Positions 1 to 8,737 of a stretch of 39,787 bases of DNA are shown piece after piece. Made by a program: the position numbers and the translations under genes. Every line of letters begins with the position of its first letter. Within the stretch, counting starts at the first letter, position 1. Below the pieces are notes generated by a model. That model was not told the origin of the DNA and ran no database searches. It worked only from the letters and a program-made list of their open reading frames with translations. This stretch comes from Porphyromonadaceae bacterium UBA7042 (GTDB lineage Bacteria > Bacteroidota > Bacteroidia > Bacteroidales > Muribaculaceae): positions 1 through 39,787 of the forward strand of contig DLAR01000005.1 in assembly GCA_002494015.1 (NCBI GenBank), read 5' to 3'.

Positions 1-2
1 TT

Positions 3-3000
3 TATCGGACAGCAATAAATTCTTATACCGATTCTCATGGCTGGTCACAATTTGGCGACCCGTTTAAGAACTGCCCGATTGAAAAAGCCTATGTCGGTCG
101 AAACCTTGCCTTGCGGCGCGGGACAGGCTATCAAGCCGACATTACCGCAATAAAGTCTACCGCAGCAAGCATCGATCTCACAATTGCGGGTAAAACTACG
201 TTTATCATCACTGGCTTGGACAATGGTTTTACATTTATGAACCAACCCAACATCACCTCCCTCACCATCGGCGGCAATGTTGAAAACGTCTACAAATACG
301 CCTTCAAAGGCTGCACCGGCCTCAAAAAAGTAACCCTCCTGCCGGGAGAAACCGGCATCAATTTTGAGTCCAATACTATATTCACCGACTGCCCCATCGA
401 CTCCCTTATAATGGGTCGTGACATAAGCAACACCAATCAATGCGGAGGGGCACAGATGAAGACCGTGATTATAACCGAGGAACTGAATCATCTGAGTAAC
501 AATATATTTTGGAACTGCACATCAATAAAACATGTCGTCTTAAACGACTCACAAGAGACGCTTGAAACATCCGCTCAATACAACTGTATGTTTGATCTAT
601 GCGAACTTGAGTCTGTTTACATCGGCAGATATTATACCGTCGGCCCGATGTTTGGACGATCGAAAATAAAGAAAGTCATCTATGGGCCGTTGGTTACTAA
701 AGTTGAGAAAAATAGCTTTACAACGCGAGATGAAATTGAACAGGTGATCTTTTCTGACAATCTGACCGAAATTGAATATGCGGCATTTTATGACTGCACA
801 TCATTGACTGAAATTACCTTTCCGCAATCACTAAAAAAAATCGGCGCAGATGCCTTTAAGGGCTGCAAGTCATTGATAACAGCTGATATAACCCCTAATA
901 TCGAGTCTATCGGAAGCGGAGCTTTTTGTAATACCGCACTGAAGTCGGTATTTATTCCCAAAAGCGTCAAGGCGATCGACGGCGATGCTTTCGGAAGTCT
1001 GAAACTTGAGTCTTTTATTATCGAGGATTCCGAAAATGAACTTGATTTATGTTTCGAGTACGGTGGTCAGGCAGTTTGTTATAAAACGACTATTGATTCG
1101 GTATATATGGGAAGACACACATTGCTGGCCAACACAGGATCGTCTTCGTTGGCAAATTTATTCCAAAGCAATCTGATTAAAAAGATCGAGTTTGGCCCGG
1201 TTTTCAATGAAATTCCGGAAAATATGTGTTTAGGCTACGATATTCTTGAGAATGTCACATTTCCCGAAACATGTACAAAAATCGGAAATGATGCCTTTAG
1301 AAATTGTACGTCCTTGACCCAAGTCAAATTCCCTGAATCTCTGACTACAATCGGAGACATGGCATTCAGAGACTGCAGATTAGCCAAAGTTGACCTGACA
1401 CCCAATATTGAGACAATCGGATCGGGAGCGTTCCACAGTGCCCCTATAAAAACGGTTTTTATCCCGAAATCAGTTGTTTCAATTGACGGCGATGCTTTCG
1501 GAAGTTGTAATTTGGAACTCGTGATATTTGAAGACGGCGAAAACAGTGTTAATCTGGCCGAAAATTATCGCGAAGGCGTTTTTAATGACTGTTCAATAGA
1601 TTCTGTCTATATCGGACGGTTAGTCTCAGATCCGGCAATACTGTTTGCTCGCGGACAAGTGAAAAAAGTCCAATTCGGACAGGCTTATACCGAGATTGGA
1701 GAATTTTTTAATTTGGACGCAAACAGTTTGGAGTACATCGATTTTCCCGAATCGGTCATTAAGGTATCAAATTCAGCATTTTCAAATTGCACCAATATAA
1801 AAGGAATACATGCTCATGCCAAAATTCCGCCTTTGTGTGAAAGCAATTACACCTTCACCACCGAGGTCTACGACACTGCCGTCTTGACGGTTCCGGCGGG
1901 GAGCAAGAAGGCTTACCGCGCGGCTGAGGTGTGGAAATTGTTTAAAAATATTCAGTCGGAGGGCGGCGGTTTCAAGGTCGCCGTGACGTATGACAGCACC
2001 TTTGGAGCGGTCACGCTCAACGGCAGCGACGCAGCCGAGATTACCGTCGACGAGGACGAGCCGCTAAGCATCGCCGTCACCCCGGTCGAGGGTTATAAAG
2101 TAACTAAAGTGACCGTGAACGGGGTCGATGTCACCGCGTCGCTCGTCGACAATCTCCTTGACTACGAATCGGTTGACTCCAACATGGAGATCGTCGTGGA
2201 ATTTGGCATCGTCACCTTTGCCGTCAACCTCCCCGCCGAGCTGACGGGAGGCCGCATCGTGGTCAACGGTCTGGAAACCGCTCCCGCGACTGTCGACTAC
2301 GGCTCGCGCCTCGAAATCGCCACCGTGGCCGACCGCGGATACGAGCTGGCAGCGTTCTCAATCAACGGAGCCGACATTAGCGAGTCGCTTGACGAAAACG
2401 GCGTTTATGTCATCGAGAACGTCACCGCCGACATCAACGTGGAGGCTGCCTTCGACCCGATTGTCTACACCGTCACCGCCGTCAATCTGACCGACTTTGG
2501 CACCCTGACTCTCAACGGCGAGACCGGCGACTGCAAGGTCGCATTCGGCCGACCGCTCGTCATCGGCGTGATGCCCCGCGACGAGGGCTGTTACCTTGTC
2601 TCGCTGACGGTCGACGGCACCGACGTGACTGCCGATGTTATCGACGGAACCTACACGGTTGAAACCGTCGAGGCCGACATGACCGTCGAGGCGGTATTCG
2701 GATTTTACACCTACACCGTCGAGCTCGGCTATGACCCCGCAATGGGAACAATCATCCCCGACCTGCCGGGCGGCGACAGCGACGTGACCGTGGCCCACGG
2801 CACGACCCTGCGCCTGACAATCCTCCCCGCCGAGGGATATGAAATCGCGACCGTCACCCTCGACGGCGACGACGTCACCGGTCGCGTGGACGACAACGGC
2901 GTGCTGACGCTCGAAAACATCACGGCGGCTCACCACGTCGAGGCGACATTTGAAATCAAGCGCGTCCGTCTCAGCGTTCTCGGCCTTCAGGGCGGACAGC

Positions 3001-3404
3001 TCGCCATGCGCTACGACTACGGCACCGAGGTCACGCTCCTCGTCGAGCCTGAGGAGGGATGGGAATTCCACTCGCTCACCGTGGGCGACACCACCGTCAC
3101 CTCTCTTGAACCCGACGGCTCCTACACCACCCCGGCCCTGACCGACGATACCGCCGTCAGCGTCGTGTTCAAGCTCGCAGGGCAGAGCGGAGCCAACGCC
3201 CCCGCCGAGGCGCAGAAAATCACCGTCGCCACCCGTGGCACGACAGTCATCGTCACCGGCGCGGCCGAAGGTGAGACGGTCGAAATCTTTGACACCGCCG
3301 GTGTGGCCCTCTACCGCGGCACCGACCACGAAATCGACCTTAACCGCCAAGGCATCCACATCGTCCGCGTGGCCGCCCAGACATTCAAAGTGATGCTTAA
3401 ATAA
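3..3404 (+). CDS. BspA-like leucine-rich-repeat surface protein, 5' end cut by window
   Basis: The frame is open from the first complete codon (base 3) to a TAA at 3402-3404, so the true start lies outside the window; the TTG at 111 sits inside a repeat and is not a credible start. The first ~620 residues are BspA/TpLRR-type (LRR_5) repeats with recurring 'F.NCTSL..I.FP.SL..IG..AF..C' and 'DSVYxGR' elements. Four to five ~75-residue modules follow (about 1975-3170) with 'VTVNG.DVT' and 'VEA.F' patterns, resembling divergent InlB B-repeats. The last ~70 residues ('VEIFDTAGVALYRG' ... 'GIHIVRVAAQTFKVMLK') look like a type IX secretion type-A sorting tail. In this family such proteins are exported and often mediate adhesion; the ligand here is unknown. 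Third-position GC rises sharply at about 1850, at the LRR/module boundary. No upstream partner is visible. Confidence 0.85.
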   Translation, partial: YRTAINSYTDSHGWSQFGDPFKNCPIEKAYVGRNLALRRGTGYQADITAIKSTAASIDLTIAGKTTFIITGLDNGFTFMNQPNITSLTIGGNVENVYKYAFKGCTGLKKVTLLPGETGINFESNTIFTDCPIDSLIMGRDISNTNQCGGAQMKTVIITEELNHLSNNIFWNCTSIKHVVLNDSQETLETSAQYNCMFDLCELESVYIGRYYTVGPMFGRSKIKKVIYGPLVTKVEKNSFTTRDEIEQVIFSDNLTEIEYAAFYDCTSLTEITFPQSLKKIGADAFKGCKSLITADITPNIESIGSGAFCNTALKSVFIPKSVKAIDGDAFGSLKLESFIIEDSENELDLCFEYGGQAVCYKTTIDSVYMGRHTLLANTGSSSLANLFQSNLIKKIEFGPVFNEIPENMCLGYDILENVTFPETCTKIGNDAFRNCTSLTQVKFPESLTTIGDMAFRDCRLAKVDLTPNIETIGSGAFHSAPIKTVFIPKSVVSIDGDAFGSCNLELVIFEDGENSVNLAENYREGVFNDCSIDSVYIGRLVSDPAILFARGQVKKVQFGQAYTEIGEFFNLDANSLEYIDFPESVIKVSNSAFSNCTNIKGIHAHAKIPPLCESNYTFTTEVYDTAVLTVPAGSKKAYRAAEVWKLFKNIQSEGGGFKVAVTYDSTFGAVTLNGSDAAEITVDEDEPLSIAVTPVEGYKVTKVTVNGVDVTASLVDNLLDYESVDSNMEIVVEFGIVTFAVNLPAELTGGRIVVNGLETAPATVDYGSRLEIATVADRGYELAAFSINGADISESLDENGVYVIENVTADINVEAAFDPIVYTVTAVNLTDFGTLTLNGETGDCKVAFGRPLVIGVMPRDEGCYLVSLTVDGTDVTADVIDGTYTVETVEADMTVEAVFGFYTYTVELGYDPAMGTIIPDLPGGDSDVTVAHGTTLRLTILPAEGYEIATVTLDGDDVTGRVDDNGVLTLENITAAHHVEATFEIKRVRLSVLGLQGGQLAMRYDYGTEVTLLVEPEEGWEFHSLTVGDTTVTSLEPDGSYTTPALTDDTAVSVVFKLAGQSGANAPAEAQKITVATRGTTVIVTGAAEGETVEIFDTAGVALYRGTDHEIDLNRQGIHIVRVAAQTFKVMLK

Positions 3405-3421
3405 TACTTATAATAACACAA

Positions 3422-3463
3422 AACAAGGAGGTGACACCGCTCGTGTGGTGTCACCTCCTTGTT
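3422..3463 (+). terminator. Strong hairpin terminator after the BspA-like gene
   Basis: There is a perfect 17-bp stem (3422-3438 with 3447-3463) around an 8-base loop, starting 17 bases after the stop codon. There is no long T-run, which is common for Bacteroidota terminators, so function is inferred from position and stem strength. Confidence 0.75.
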
Positions 3464-3573
3464 GCAGCCACGCAGCGACAACGCATTGCCGCCAACTTAA
3501 CGCCTTCTTATAGTAGCCTCGCGCTGCAATACTGTTTACTTAACTGCAAAAACATGCTTTCGCTTCTTGTAGC

Positions 3574-3754
3574 GTCGCGCCGTGGCGCGACCCGGAAACA
3601 CCTGCCATTTAGAACGTTGAGTCTTTGATTCCGAATCGCACACGACGACACAGTGGTAAAACACGCACTCCGTTGGAGTGCGCCCTCGCTTAACCCCATG
3701 TGTGACACATGGGGACCCGCCACACCCAAGACATCAATACACCCCGTAGAGGTG
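3574..3754. repeat. Cluster of REP-like short palindromes in a non-coding spacer
   Basis: The 3464-3891 spacer holds no credible gene but carries at least four compact palindromes: 3574-3591 (8-bp GC-only stem, GTCGCGCC/GGCGCGAC, 2-base loop), 3664-3682 (8-bp stem CGCACTCC/GGAGTGCG, 3-base loop), 3694-3714 (10-bp arms CCCCATGTGT/ACACATGGGG around one base) and 3740-3754 (weaker, one mismatch). Repeated high-GC hairpins in an intergenic gap are typical of REP/BIME-type elements. Similar units elsewhere in this genome are expected but cannot be checked here. Confidence 0.5.
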
Positions 3755-3891
3755 CGGCCTCGATAAATCAGGGAATAGGAACCGGTACACAGATGTGACC
3801 GATATCACCTACAATCCAAGCTCACAGCCAATTATGCATTATGCATTGAAGGAAGCGACATTATCGCACCATAGCGTGACTTTTTTGGTAT

Positions 3892-3899
3892 TATCTTTG
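3892..3899 (+). promoter_or_regulatory. Bacteroidota -7 promoter box (TATCTTTG)
   Basis: TATCTTTG matches the Bacteroidota -7 consensus TAnnTTTG and lies 18 bases before the ATG at 3918. No TTG is found at the expected -33 spacing, so the match is partial. Its position supports the 3918 start over the upstream in-frame ATG at 3795, which would lie before the promoter. Confidence 0.5.
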
Positions 3900-3917
3900 C
3901 AAAAAATACCATACACG

Positions 3918-4382
3918 ATGAAAACAATCCAAAAGAAATCCACCTGCCTCGTCTCTGACCGCGCCTATCACGCCATCATGACCAACTGTCTCAACATCAT
4001 GACCGAAAAGAATGTCTCACCCGACATTTTCATGGCAGTAATCATGGCAGTCAAAGAATATCTCGAAACCGGACGACTCTCCCACCGCCCCATCAACCGC
4101 GTCCGAAACATCCTTGACCTTTTCCGTCCCGAAATCGACCGCGCCATCCGCCGCGCAGCCTCGGCGCGCAAAGCCGCCGACACCCGCCGCAAGGCAAAAC
4201 AACCCGAGCTGGAGCAACCCGAGCCGGAGCAACCGATACAAAAAAACAAACCCGCCCCTCGTTTATACCCCTCGCCCGTCAAGGGTGCCCTTAAACCGGG
4301 CGAAAAACCCTCAGCACCCCGTCCGTCGCGAGGCACCCGATGTCCCGGCATTGAACATTTCTCACCCAATCCGGTAAAATAA
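3918..4382 (+). CDS. Small hypothetical protein with basic, Pro-rich tail
   Basis: This encodes 154 residues when started at ATG 3918 (MKTIQKKSTCLV...). The in-frame ATG at 3795 is rejected because it precedes the -7 box at 3892 and the extra residues look non-coding. Residues 1-70 look like a compact helical domain ('AYHAIMTNCLNIMTEKN', 'IFMAVIMAVKEYLETG'). Residues 75-105 are strongly basic (RAIRRAASARKAADTRRKAK). The remaining third is low-complexity Pro/Glu/Lys ('PELEQPEPEQP' and beyond). There is no signal peptide and no recognisable family. The basic stretch would suit nucleic-acid binding, but that is speculation. It stands alone between palindrome-rich spacers, and codon use matches that of a genuine gene. 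Confidence 0.6.
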   Translation: MKTIQKKSTCLVSDRAYHAIMTNCLNIMTEKNVSPDIFMAVIMAVKEYLETGRLSHRPINRVRNILDLFRPEIDRAIRRAASARKAADTRRKAKQPELEQPEPEQPIQKNKPAPRLYPSPVKGALKPGEKPSAPRPSRGTRCPGIEHFSPNPVK

Positions 4383-4386
4383 TATT

Positions 4387-4419
4387 GCGCCCCTGCCGCG
4401 TAAGATACGACAGAGGCGC
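4387..4419 (+). terminator. Possible hairpin terminator
   Basis: Nine-base arms (GCGCCCCTG at 4387-4395 and CAGAGGCGC at 4411-4419) pair with a single mismatch directly after the stop of the 3918 gene. There is no T-run. Confidence 0.35.
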
Positions 4420-4464
4420 AGATACAAGGTTAAAAGACAAAAGGAGGAAGATGCATCAAATGCA

Positions 4465-4491
4465 TAACATTTGTTATTAAACGACCTCTTA
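4465..4491 (-). repeat. Dispersed intergenic motif, copy A
   Basis: Read on the minus strand this is TAAGAGGTCGTTTAATAACA followed by AATGTTA. It matches copy B at 22684-22711 almost base for base, and more loosely copy C at 39661-39686. It abuts the stop codon of the GH13 gene (its 3' flank in transcription). It has no visible partner arm here, so it looks like a solo end or remnant of a small mobile repeat. Confidence 0.55.
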
Positions 4492-4492
4492 A

Positions 4493-7234
4493 TTATTTTA
4501 CAAATACTTTGGCAGTCGTGCCGTCAGCGTTGACGATGTAAACACCCGGAGCGAGGTTCTCGTTGGCAAGACGCACTCCGGCAAGGTTATAAACGTCAAG
4601 ATTGGTATATTCGCCCTCGACGATGATTTGTCCCACGCCGCCATAGATAGCAGGCCGGTTGCTTTCCACTCCAATCTCCTCAATGGCTGACTGGACTGCA
4701 TCGGTAGCGACGACAACAAATGCACCCGGGAGCAGGGTCGCGGAGACGTTCCCATTGTTGAACTCGATTGCCGGATTGGTATCATAGGAAGACACAAGAA
4801 CCTCATAGTTGGAGGCCGACATGCGGTTGACGGGGGCCGATACTGTTACGTTGGTGCGAATCTGGGGATTAATAAGGAGTACAAGCTCTTTTTCCCCGCG
4901 GGCGATGCGCAATGTGCGTCCGTTGTCCCAATCGTTGTCTCCGAATTTCATGTCAAGAGTGGCATCGGCGACAAAGAGGTCGCTGTTGTCGCGGCGTATC
5001 CAGTTCAGGGCCGAATAATTGTCATAGAGGCCGTGACGATATTCGTTGTCAAAATAATCCCAATGTACAATCTTGGGGTCAGTATTGTTGCCCCCTGACG
5101 CGTTCTTCGTGTTCTGTCCGTCGCCAAGCTCGCCAAACTGCCATATCATGTGTGCTCCGGGTGACAGAATCATCTGCGCGGCCATAGAGCCGAGCCGCCT
5201 CATCTGCATGTCAACCTTTCGCTTGATGGGGTCGTTGGCACCATACTTTGTCTGATTGTAGTTGACGCGCTGTTCGTCGTGGCTCTCGGCGTAGGACACG
5301 GTCGAGCCCCAAGAGCGGTCATAGTTGGGTGCGTAAAATCCCATCGTCGATGACCCGGCGGCAAAACCTTCGGCATACTTGGATGATTGTGAGTTGATGT
5401 TGCTCCAGTTGAGCTGTCCGCTTTCAGCCATCTCGTTTTCCTCTTTGGCTCCCGCGAGGTTTTCGTTGATGTGGATTCCATTAGGGTTTACTGATTTGAT
5501 AACGTTGTTCAGGCGGTTCATGCGGGCCACGCGCGACTGGTTGTAGGCCTCGGTTCCGCCGGTGTAGCTGTCGTTGTCTCCAAGGCCCTTGACGAGGTCA
5601 AAACGGAAACCGTCAACTTTATAGGCTGTCATCCAGTAGGTGATGCAGTTGTCCCATTGCTGCTGCACCAGCACGTTGTTCTGATTCCAGTCGTTCAGCA
5701 CGCTGTAATCGTGGGGGGCGGTGGCGTTATAGAACGGATTGTGGTCGATGGGGTACATCAGGTACCACGGGTTGAGCCCGGCACTCTGATTGAAAACGAC
5801 ATCAAGGATGACTGCCATTCCCAGCTCGTGGCAACGGTCAATAAAAGCGCGATATTCGTCGGGGGACCCGTATGCTTTATCGGGTGCAAAATAAAAGTTG
5901 GTATTGTAACCCCACGAGTTGTTCCCGTCAAATTCCATAATCGGCATCAGCTCGATTGCGTTTACGCCGAGGTCGCGAAGATATTCCAGACGCTCCATTG
6001 CAAGCGCGAGAGTGCCGTTGCCATCGGCTTTGCCCTCAGTGCCGGTGAAGTCACGCAGCAAGAGTTCATAGATTATGAGGTCTTTGTGTTCGGGGATTGA
6101 AAATGATTTGACTTTCCAGTCATATTCGTCCATGTTGCCACGGTAAACGGCGAGAATGGTGTCGTCAAATTTGTCGTAGGGATAGGGAGGACAGTCAGGG
6201 AATACACCGTTGGCGAGATATTTGTCGCTGTATGGGTCGAGAACGAGTCGGGCATAGGGGTCGCCTACTTTTATTGAACCGTCCACCAGATAATAATAAG
6301 GATAATATGTGGTGTTGTCAAGACCGTTGACAGTAATCCAGAAGTAGCTGTTGCCCTGATAGTCATATCGGTTCATGACATTGGACATAAGCAGCTCGTA
6401 ATTGTCCCATGACGGCACAATCATCACGTTTTTCTTTTCAGGGGCGGCGAGACAGAAGGTGACAGATCCGTCACTGTTCTTCACGGCTCCTTCCTGCGGT
6501 ACTCCGCCGGGATAAGTGGCGGTAGGGGAGGCATTGACATAGGTTATTGTCATCTCCGATGTCACATCCTTTCCGTTGTAGGAAGCGGTGCCTTCGACCT
6601 TGTAGGCTCCGGGGGCGTCAAATGTGCGCGAGGCTGTCAGTTTCATCCCGTTGCCTTTGGCGACAGATGCCCCGTTGACTTTTATTTCGAGCGCGGCATC
6701 GGCGGTTGTGTTGAGGGTGAAAGTTACAGCCGTGGGTTCCATCAGGACGGTTGAAGATGCGTCGGAAGTCAGGACCGACTGGAATTCGTCAGAATAGACG
6801 GTGGTGAAAATATCTCCTCCTGCCGCGGTTTTACCTTGGCGGCTGCTATCGCTGTTGCGGAACACGAATGCAAGTTCCTTGATTGTCTCAGCGGGGTTTG
6901 TTATCCCGTAATATGTTCTGATTTCACCGATGTTCAGCTCGTAAGTGTCGGGGGCGGTACGGGTCATTTTGTACTTGGGACTGTTGTCGCCCCATGTGGG
7001 CGCATACTTCCAGTCACCTGAGCCGGCCGAAAGGGATGTGATGACACCGGTGTGGGCATAGACATCGCCGTCATAGCCTTTGAGCCCTTCGTTGCCCCGG
7101 TCGGCATAAAAAATGATTTTCACATCACGGCTTGATTCCTGTAGGATTGATGGAGACGTTACGACAACTTGGGCCGACAGTCCTGCAATACCGGCAAGCA
7201 GCATTGCTGCAAATAGAGATAAAAATTTTCTCAT
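4493..7234 (-). CDS. Secreted GH13 alpha-amylase-family enzyme with T9SS sorting tail
   Basis: This encodes 913 residues from ATG 7234, chosen because it begins an ideal signal peptide (MRKFLSLFAAMLLAGIAGLSA); the longer frame starts at 7285, inside the promoter. The N-terminal ~240 residues look like carbohydrate-binding or Ig-like beta modules, followed by a CBM48-like segment (~240-340) and a GH13 barrel (~385-750). The catalytic residues are present: nucleophile D546 in GFRFDLVKG, acid/base E591 in INENLAG and D653 in ESHDEQR. Region I reads DVVFNQ, so the usual histidine is glutamine. The C-terminal ~60 residues ('LDVYNLAGVRL' ... 'TTAKVFVK') form a type IX sorting domain, so the enzyme is probably exported and anchored at or released from the cell surface. 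It likely cleaves alpha-1,4 or alpha-1,6 glucans; exact specificity is not readable. It is divergent from the OmpA gene at 7485. Confidence 0.88.
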   Translation of the reverse strand: MRKFLSLFAAMLLAGIAGLSAQVVVTSPSILQESSRDVKIIFYADRGNEGLKGYDGDVYAHTGVITSLSAGSGDWKYAPTWGDNSPKYKMTRTAPDTYELNIGEIRTYYGITNPAETIKELAFVFRNSDSSRQGKTAAGGDIFTTVYSDEFQSVLTSDASSTVLMEPTAVTFTLNTTADAALEIKVNGASVAKGNGMKLTASRTFDAPGAYKVEGTASYNGKDVTSEMTITYVNASPTATYPGGVPQEGAVKNSDGSVTFCLAAPEKKNVMIVPSWDNYELLMSNVMNRYDYQGNSYFWITVNGLDNTTYYPYYYLVDGSIKVGDPYARLVLDPYSDKYLANGVFPDCPPYPYDKFDDTILAVYRGNMDEYDWKVKSFSIPEHKDLIIYELLLRDFTGTEGKADGNGTLALAMERLEYLRDLGVNAIELMPIMEFDGNNSWGYNTNFYFAPDKAYGSPDEYRAFIDRCHELGMAVILDVVFNQSAGLNPWYLMYPIDHNPFYNATAPHDYSVLNDWNQNNVLVQQQWDNCITYWMTAYKVDGFRFDLVKGLGDNDSYTGGTEAYNQSRVARMNRLNNVIKSVNPNGIHINENLAGAKEENEMAESGQLNWSNINSQSSKYAEGFAAGSSTMGFYAPNYDRSWGSTVSYAESHDEQRVNYNQTKYGANDPIKRKVDMQMRRLGSMAAQMILSPGAHMIWQFGELGDGQNTKNASGGNNTDPKIVHWDYFDNEYRHGLYDNYSALNWIRRDNSDLFVADATLDMKFGDNDWDNGRTLRIARGEKELVLLINPQIRTNVTVSAPVNRMSASNYEVLVSSYDTNPAIEFNNGNVSATLLPGAFVVVATDAVQSAIEEIGVESNRPAIYGGVGQIIVEGEYTNLDVYNLAGVRLANENLAPGVYIVNADGTTAKVFVK

Positions 7235-7282
7235 TGAAAAAATCGTAATGGTATTAAAAAATGTAAAGTATGATATTGGTGG

Positions 7283-7313
7283 CAAAGGTAGATAAAAAAG
7301 AAGACTCGGTCAA
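7283..7313 (-). promoter_or_regulatory. Promoter of the GH13 gene
   Basis: On the minus strand a TTG (7313-7311), a 20-base spacer and TACCTTTG (7290-7283) match the Bacteroidota -33/-7 arrangement. The predicted leader to the ATG at 7234 is about 45 bases. Confidence 0.65.
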
Positions 7314-7371
7314 GCGTTGCACCACAATATATACATAATTAACAACCGTGTTACAATTCGGTGGCAAAACC

Positions 7372-7387
7372 GTCACATAAATGTGAC
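7372..7387. promoter_or_regulatory. Perfect 7+2+7 palindrome, candidate operator
   Basis: GTCACAT-AA-ATGTGAC lies in the divergent gap between the GH13 gene and the OmpA gene, upstream of the GH13 -33 box and about 100 bases before the OmpA start. The two halves contain TCACA and TGTGA, the half-site letters of Crp/Fnr-family sites, but in inverted order and with close spacing. Assignment to any regulator is inference. Confidence 0.4.
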
Positions 7388-7484
7388 AAGTTATTGAACA
7401 AACTTTCGTTAACCTCTGTTATAAGTTTAACAAGAAAAAATAAATAACTTAATACATTGTTTCATTCTAAATTTTGTGAGAGAA

Positions 7485-8699
7485 ATGAAAAAGACTCTTT
7501 TACTCTGTGCAGCATGTAGCGGGATGCTCTGGTGCGCTAATGAGGCAAAGGCACAGGACTCGGCGGTTATCGTTGAAGAGACTGTTGTGGCGACAGAGAA
7601 TGTCGAGTGCAAGACACATTATGCTCCGTCATCATGGCGTGACAACTGGTATATCCAGCTCGGAGCCGGTATTCAGAGTCCGTTTGTGGAAAATAAGATG
7701 GATAAAGGTGACGACAGCCGTCATCTGACCGCAGTCTATAACCTCGGGGTGGGCCGTTGGATTTCTCCTTACCTCGGTTTCCGTTTCAGCGCCTATTATG
7801 GCTCTATCCACTGGAATCAGGGAAACATGAACCGGGCCAAGGTCGCTAATCTTAACGTGGACTTCATGTGGGATATGTTTAATTCAATCAGTGGTTACAA
7901 TCCCAAGCGAGTGTTCTCGATTGTTCCTTACATCGGGCTCGGCGGCTCATTCGTTTATGATTACAAGGCTCCTGAAGCCAATATCAGTAACAGCCACGGA
8001 AAAACAAAGAACAATCAATGGCTTCTTCCCGTATCGGCAGGTCTGCAACTGCGTTTCCGTCTCAGCAATTATGTTGACTTCTTCGCCGAAGGCCGCGCCC
8101 AGTTCTACGGAGACAACTACAACAACACAGCCTACGGCAAGCCTATCGACATCAACATCAGCGCGATCGGTGGCTTTACGTTCTACTTTACCGGCTCTAA
8201 GTTTGACTCCTATAATCCTTGCGACTATGTAGGTTACATCAACAATCTCAACAATCAGGTCAACGACTTGCGTGGCGCGCTTGCGACATCAACAGCCGCA
8301 CTTGCAGCCGCCGAGGCTCAGCTCCCGTGTCCCGAAGTTCCCGAGGCTGTCGCGCAGGAAGTCACCGTTGAAGCACCCCTGCTTTCAACCGTCCGGTTCA
8401 AAATCAATTCGGCCTACGTTTCAAGCGAAGAAATGGTCAACGTCTATAACATGGCTGAATGGCTGAAAGCCAACCCCGGTACAAATGTAGTTGTCCGCGG
8501 CTATGCCGACGAAGACACCGGTACCGCAGAGTACAACCTCAAGCTCTCAGAACGCCGTGCCAAGGCTGTTGCCGACATTCTCGTCAACGACTACGGTGTA
8601 AGTTCTGACCGCCTTATCATCGAAGCTGCCGGAAGTGCCGTACAGCCCTATGATACCAACGACTGGAACCGTATCGTGATTTTCGCCCAGCCCGAATAA
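7485..8699 (+). CDS. OmpA-family outer membrane protein
   Basis: This encodes 404 residues from ATG 7485; the GTG at 7476 would only add three residues before the signal peptide (MKKTLLLCAACSGMLWCANEAKA). Residues ~40-255 form an aromatic-rich beta-barrel with alternating strands. A short coiled linker follows (~255-290, 'NNLNNQVNDLRGALATSTAA'). A C-terminal OmpA peptidoglycan-binding domain begins near 305 ('VRFKINSAYVSSEEM') and includes 'NVVVRGYADEDTGTAEYN' and 'LSERRAKAV', the usual NxxLSxxRA signature. It should link the outer membrane to peptidoglycan. It is monocistronic, ends at a bidirectional terminator, and is divergent from the GH13 gene. No clean TAnnTTTG box was found upstream. 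Confidence 0.9.
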   Translation: MKKTLLLCAACSGMLWCANEAKAQDSAVIVEETVVATENVECKTHYAPSSWRDNWYIQLGAGIQSPFVENKMDKGDDSRHLTAVYNLGVGRWISPYLGFRFSAYYGSIHWNQGNMNRAKVANLNVDFMWDMFNSISGYNPKRVFSIVPYIGLGGSFVYDYKAPEANISNSHGKTKNNQWLLPVSAGLQLRFRLSNYVDFFAEGRAQFYGDNYNNTAYGKPIDINISAIGGFTFYFTGSKFDSYNPCDYVGYINNLNNQVNDLRGALATSTAALAAAEAQLPCPEVPEAVAQEVTVEAPLLSTVRFKINSAYVSSEEMVNVYNMAEWLKANPGTNVVVRGYADEDTGTAEYNLKLSERRAKAVADILVNDYGVSSDRLIIEAAGSAVQPYDTNDWNRIVIFAQPE

Positions 8700-8737
8700 C
8701 CCCGGCCGCTTACACATAGAATATCTGCCATAAAAAA

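Noticed and set aside
2358..3359. 333-residue minus-strand open frame inside the BspA-like gene
   Set aside because: It is the antisense shadow of the GC-rich repeat modules. The product is low-complexity Val/Gly/Asp with no domain, and the plus-strand frame has clear repeats and a sorting tail.
3431..3628. 65-residue plus-strand open frame after the BspA-like gene
   Set aside because: It starts inside the terminator hairpin and crosses REP-like palindromes; there is no domain or promoter.
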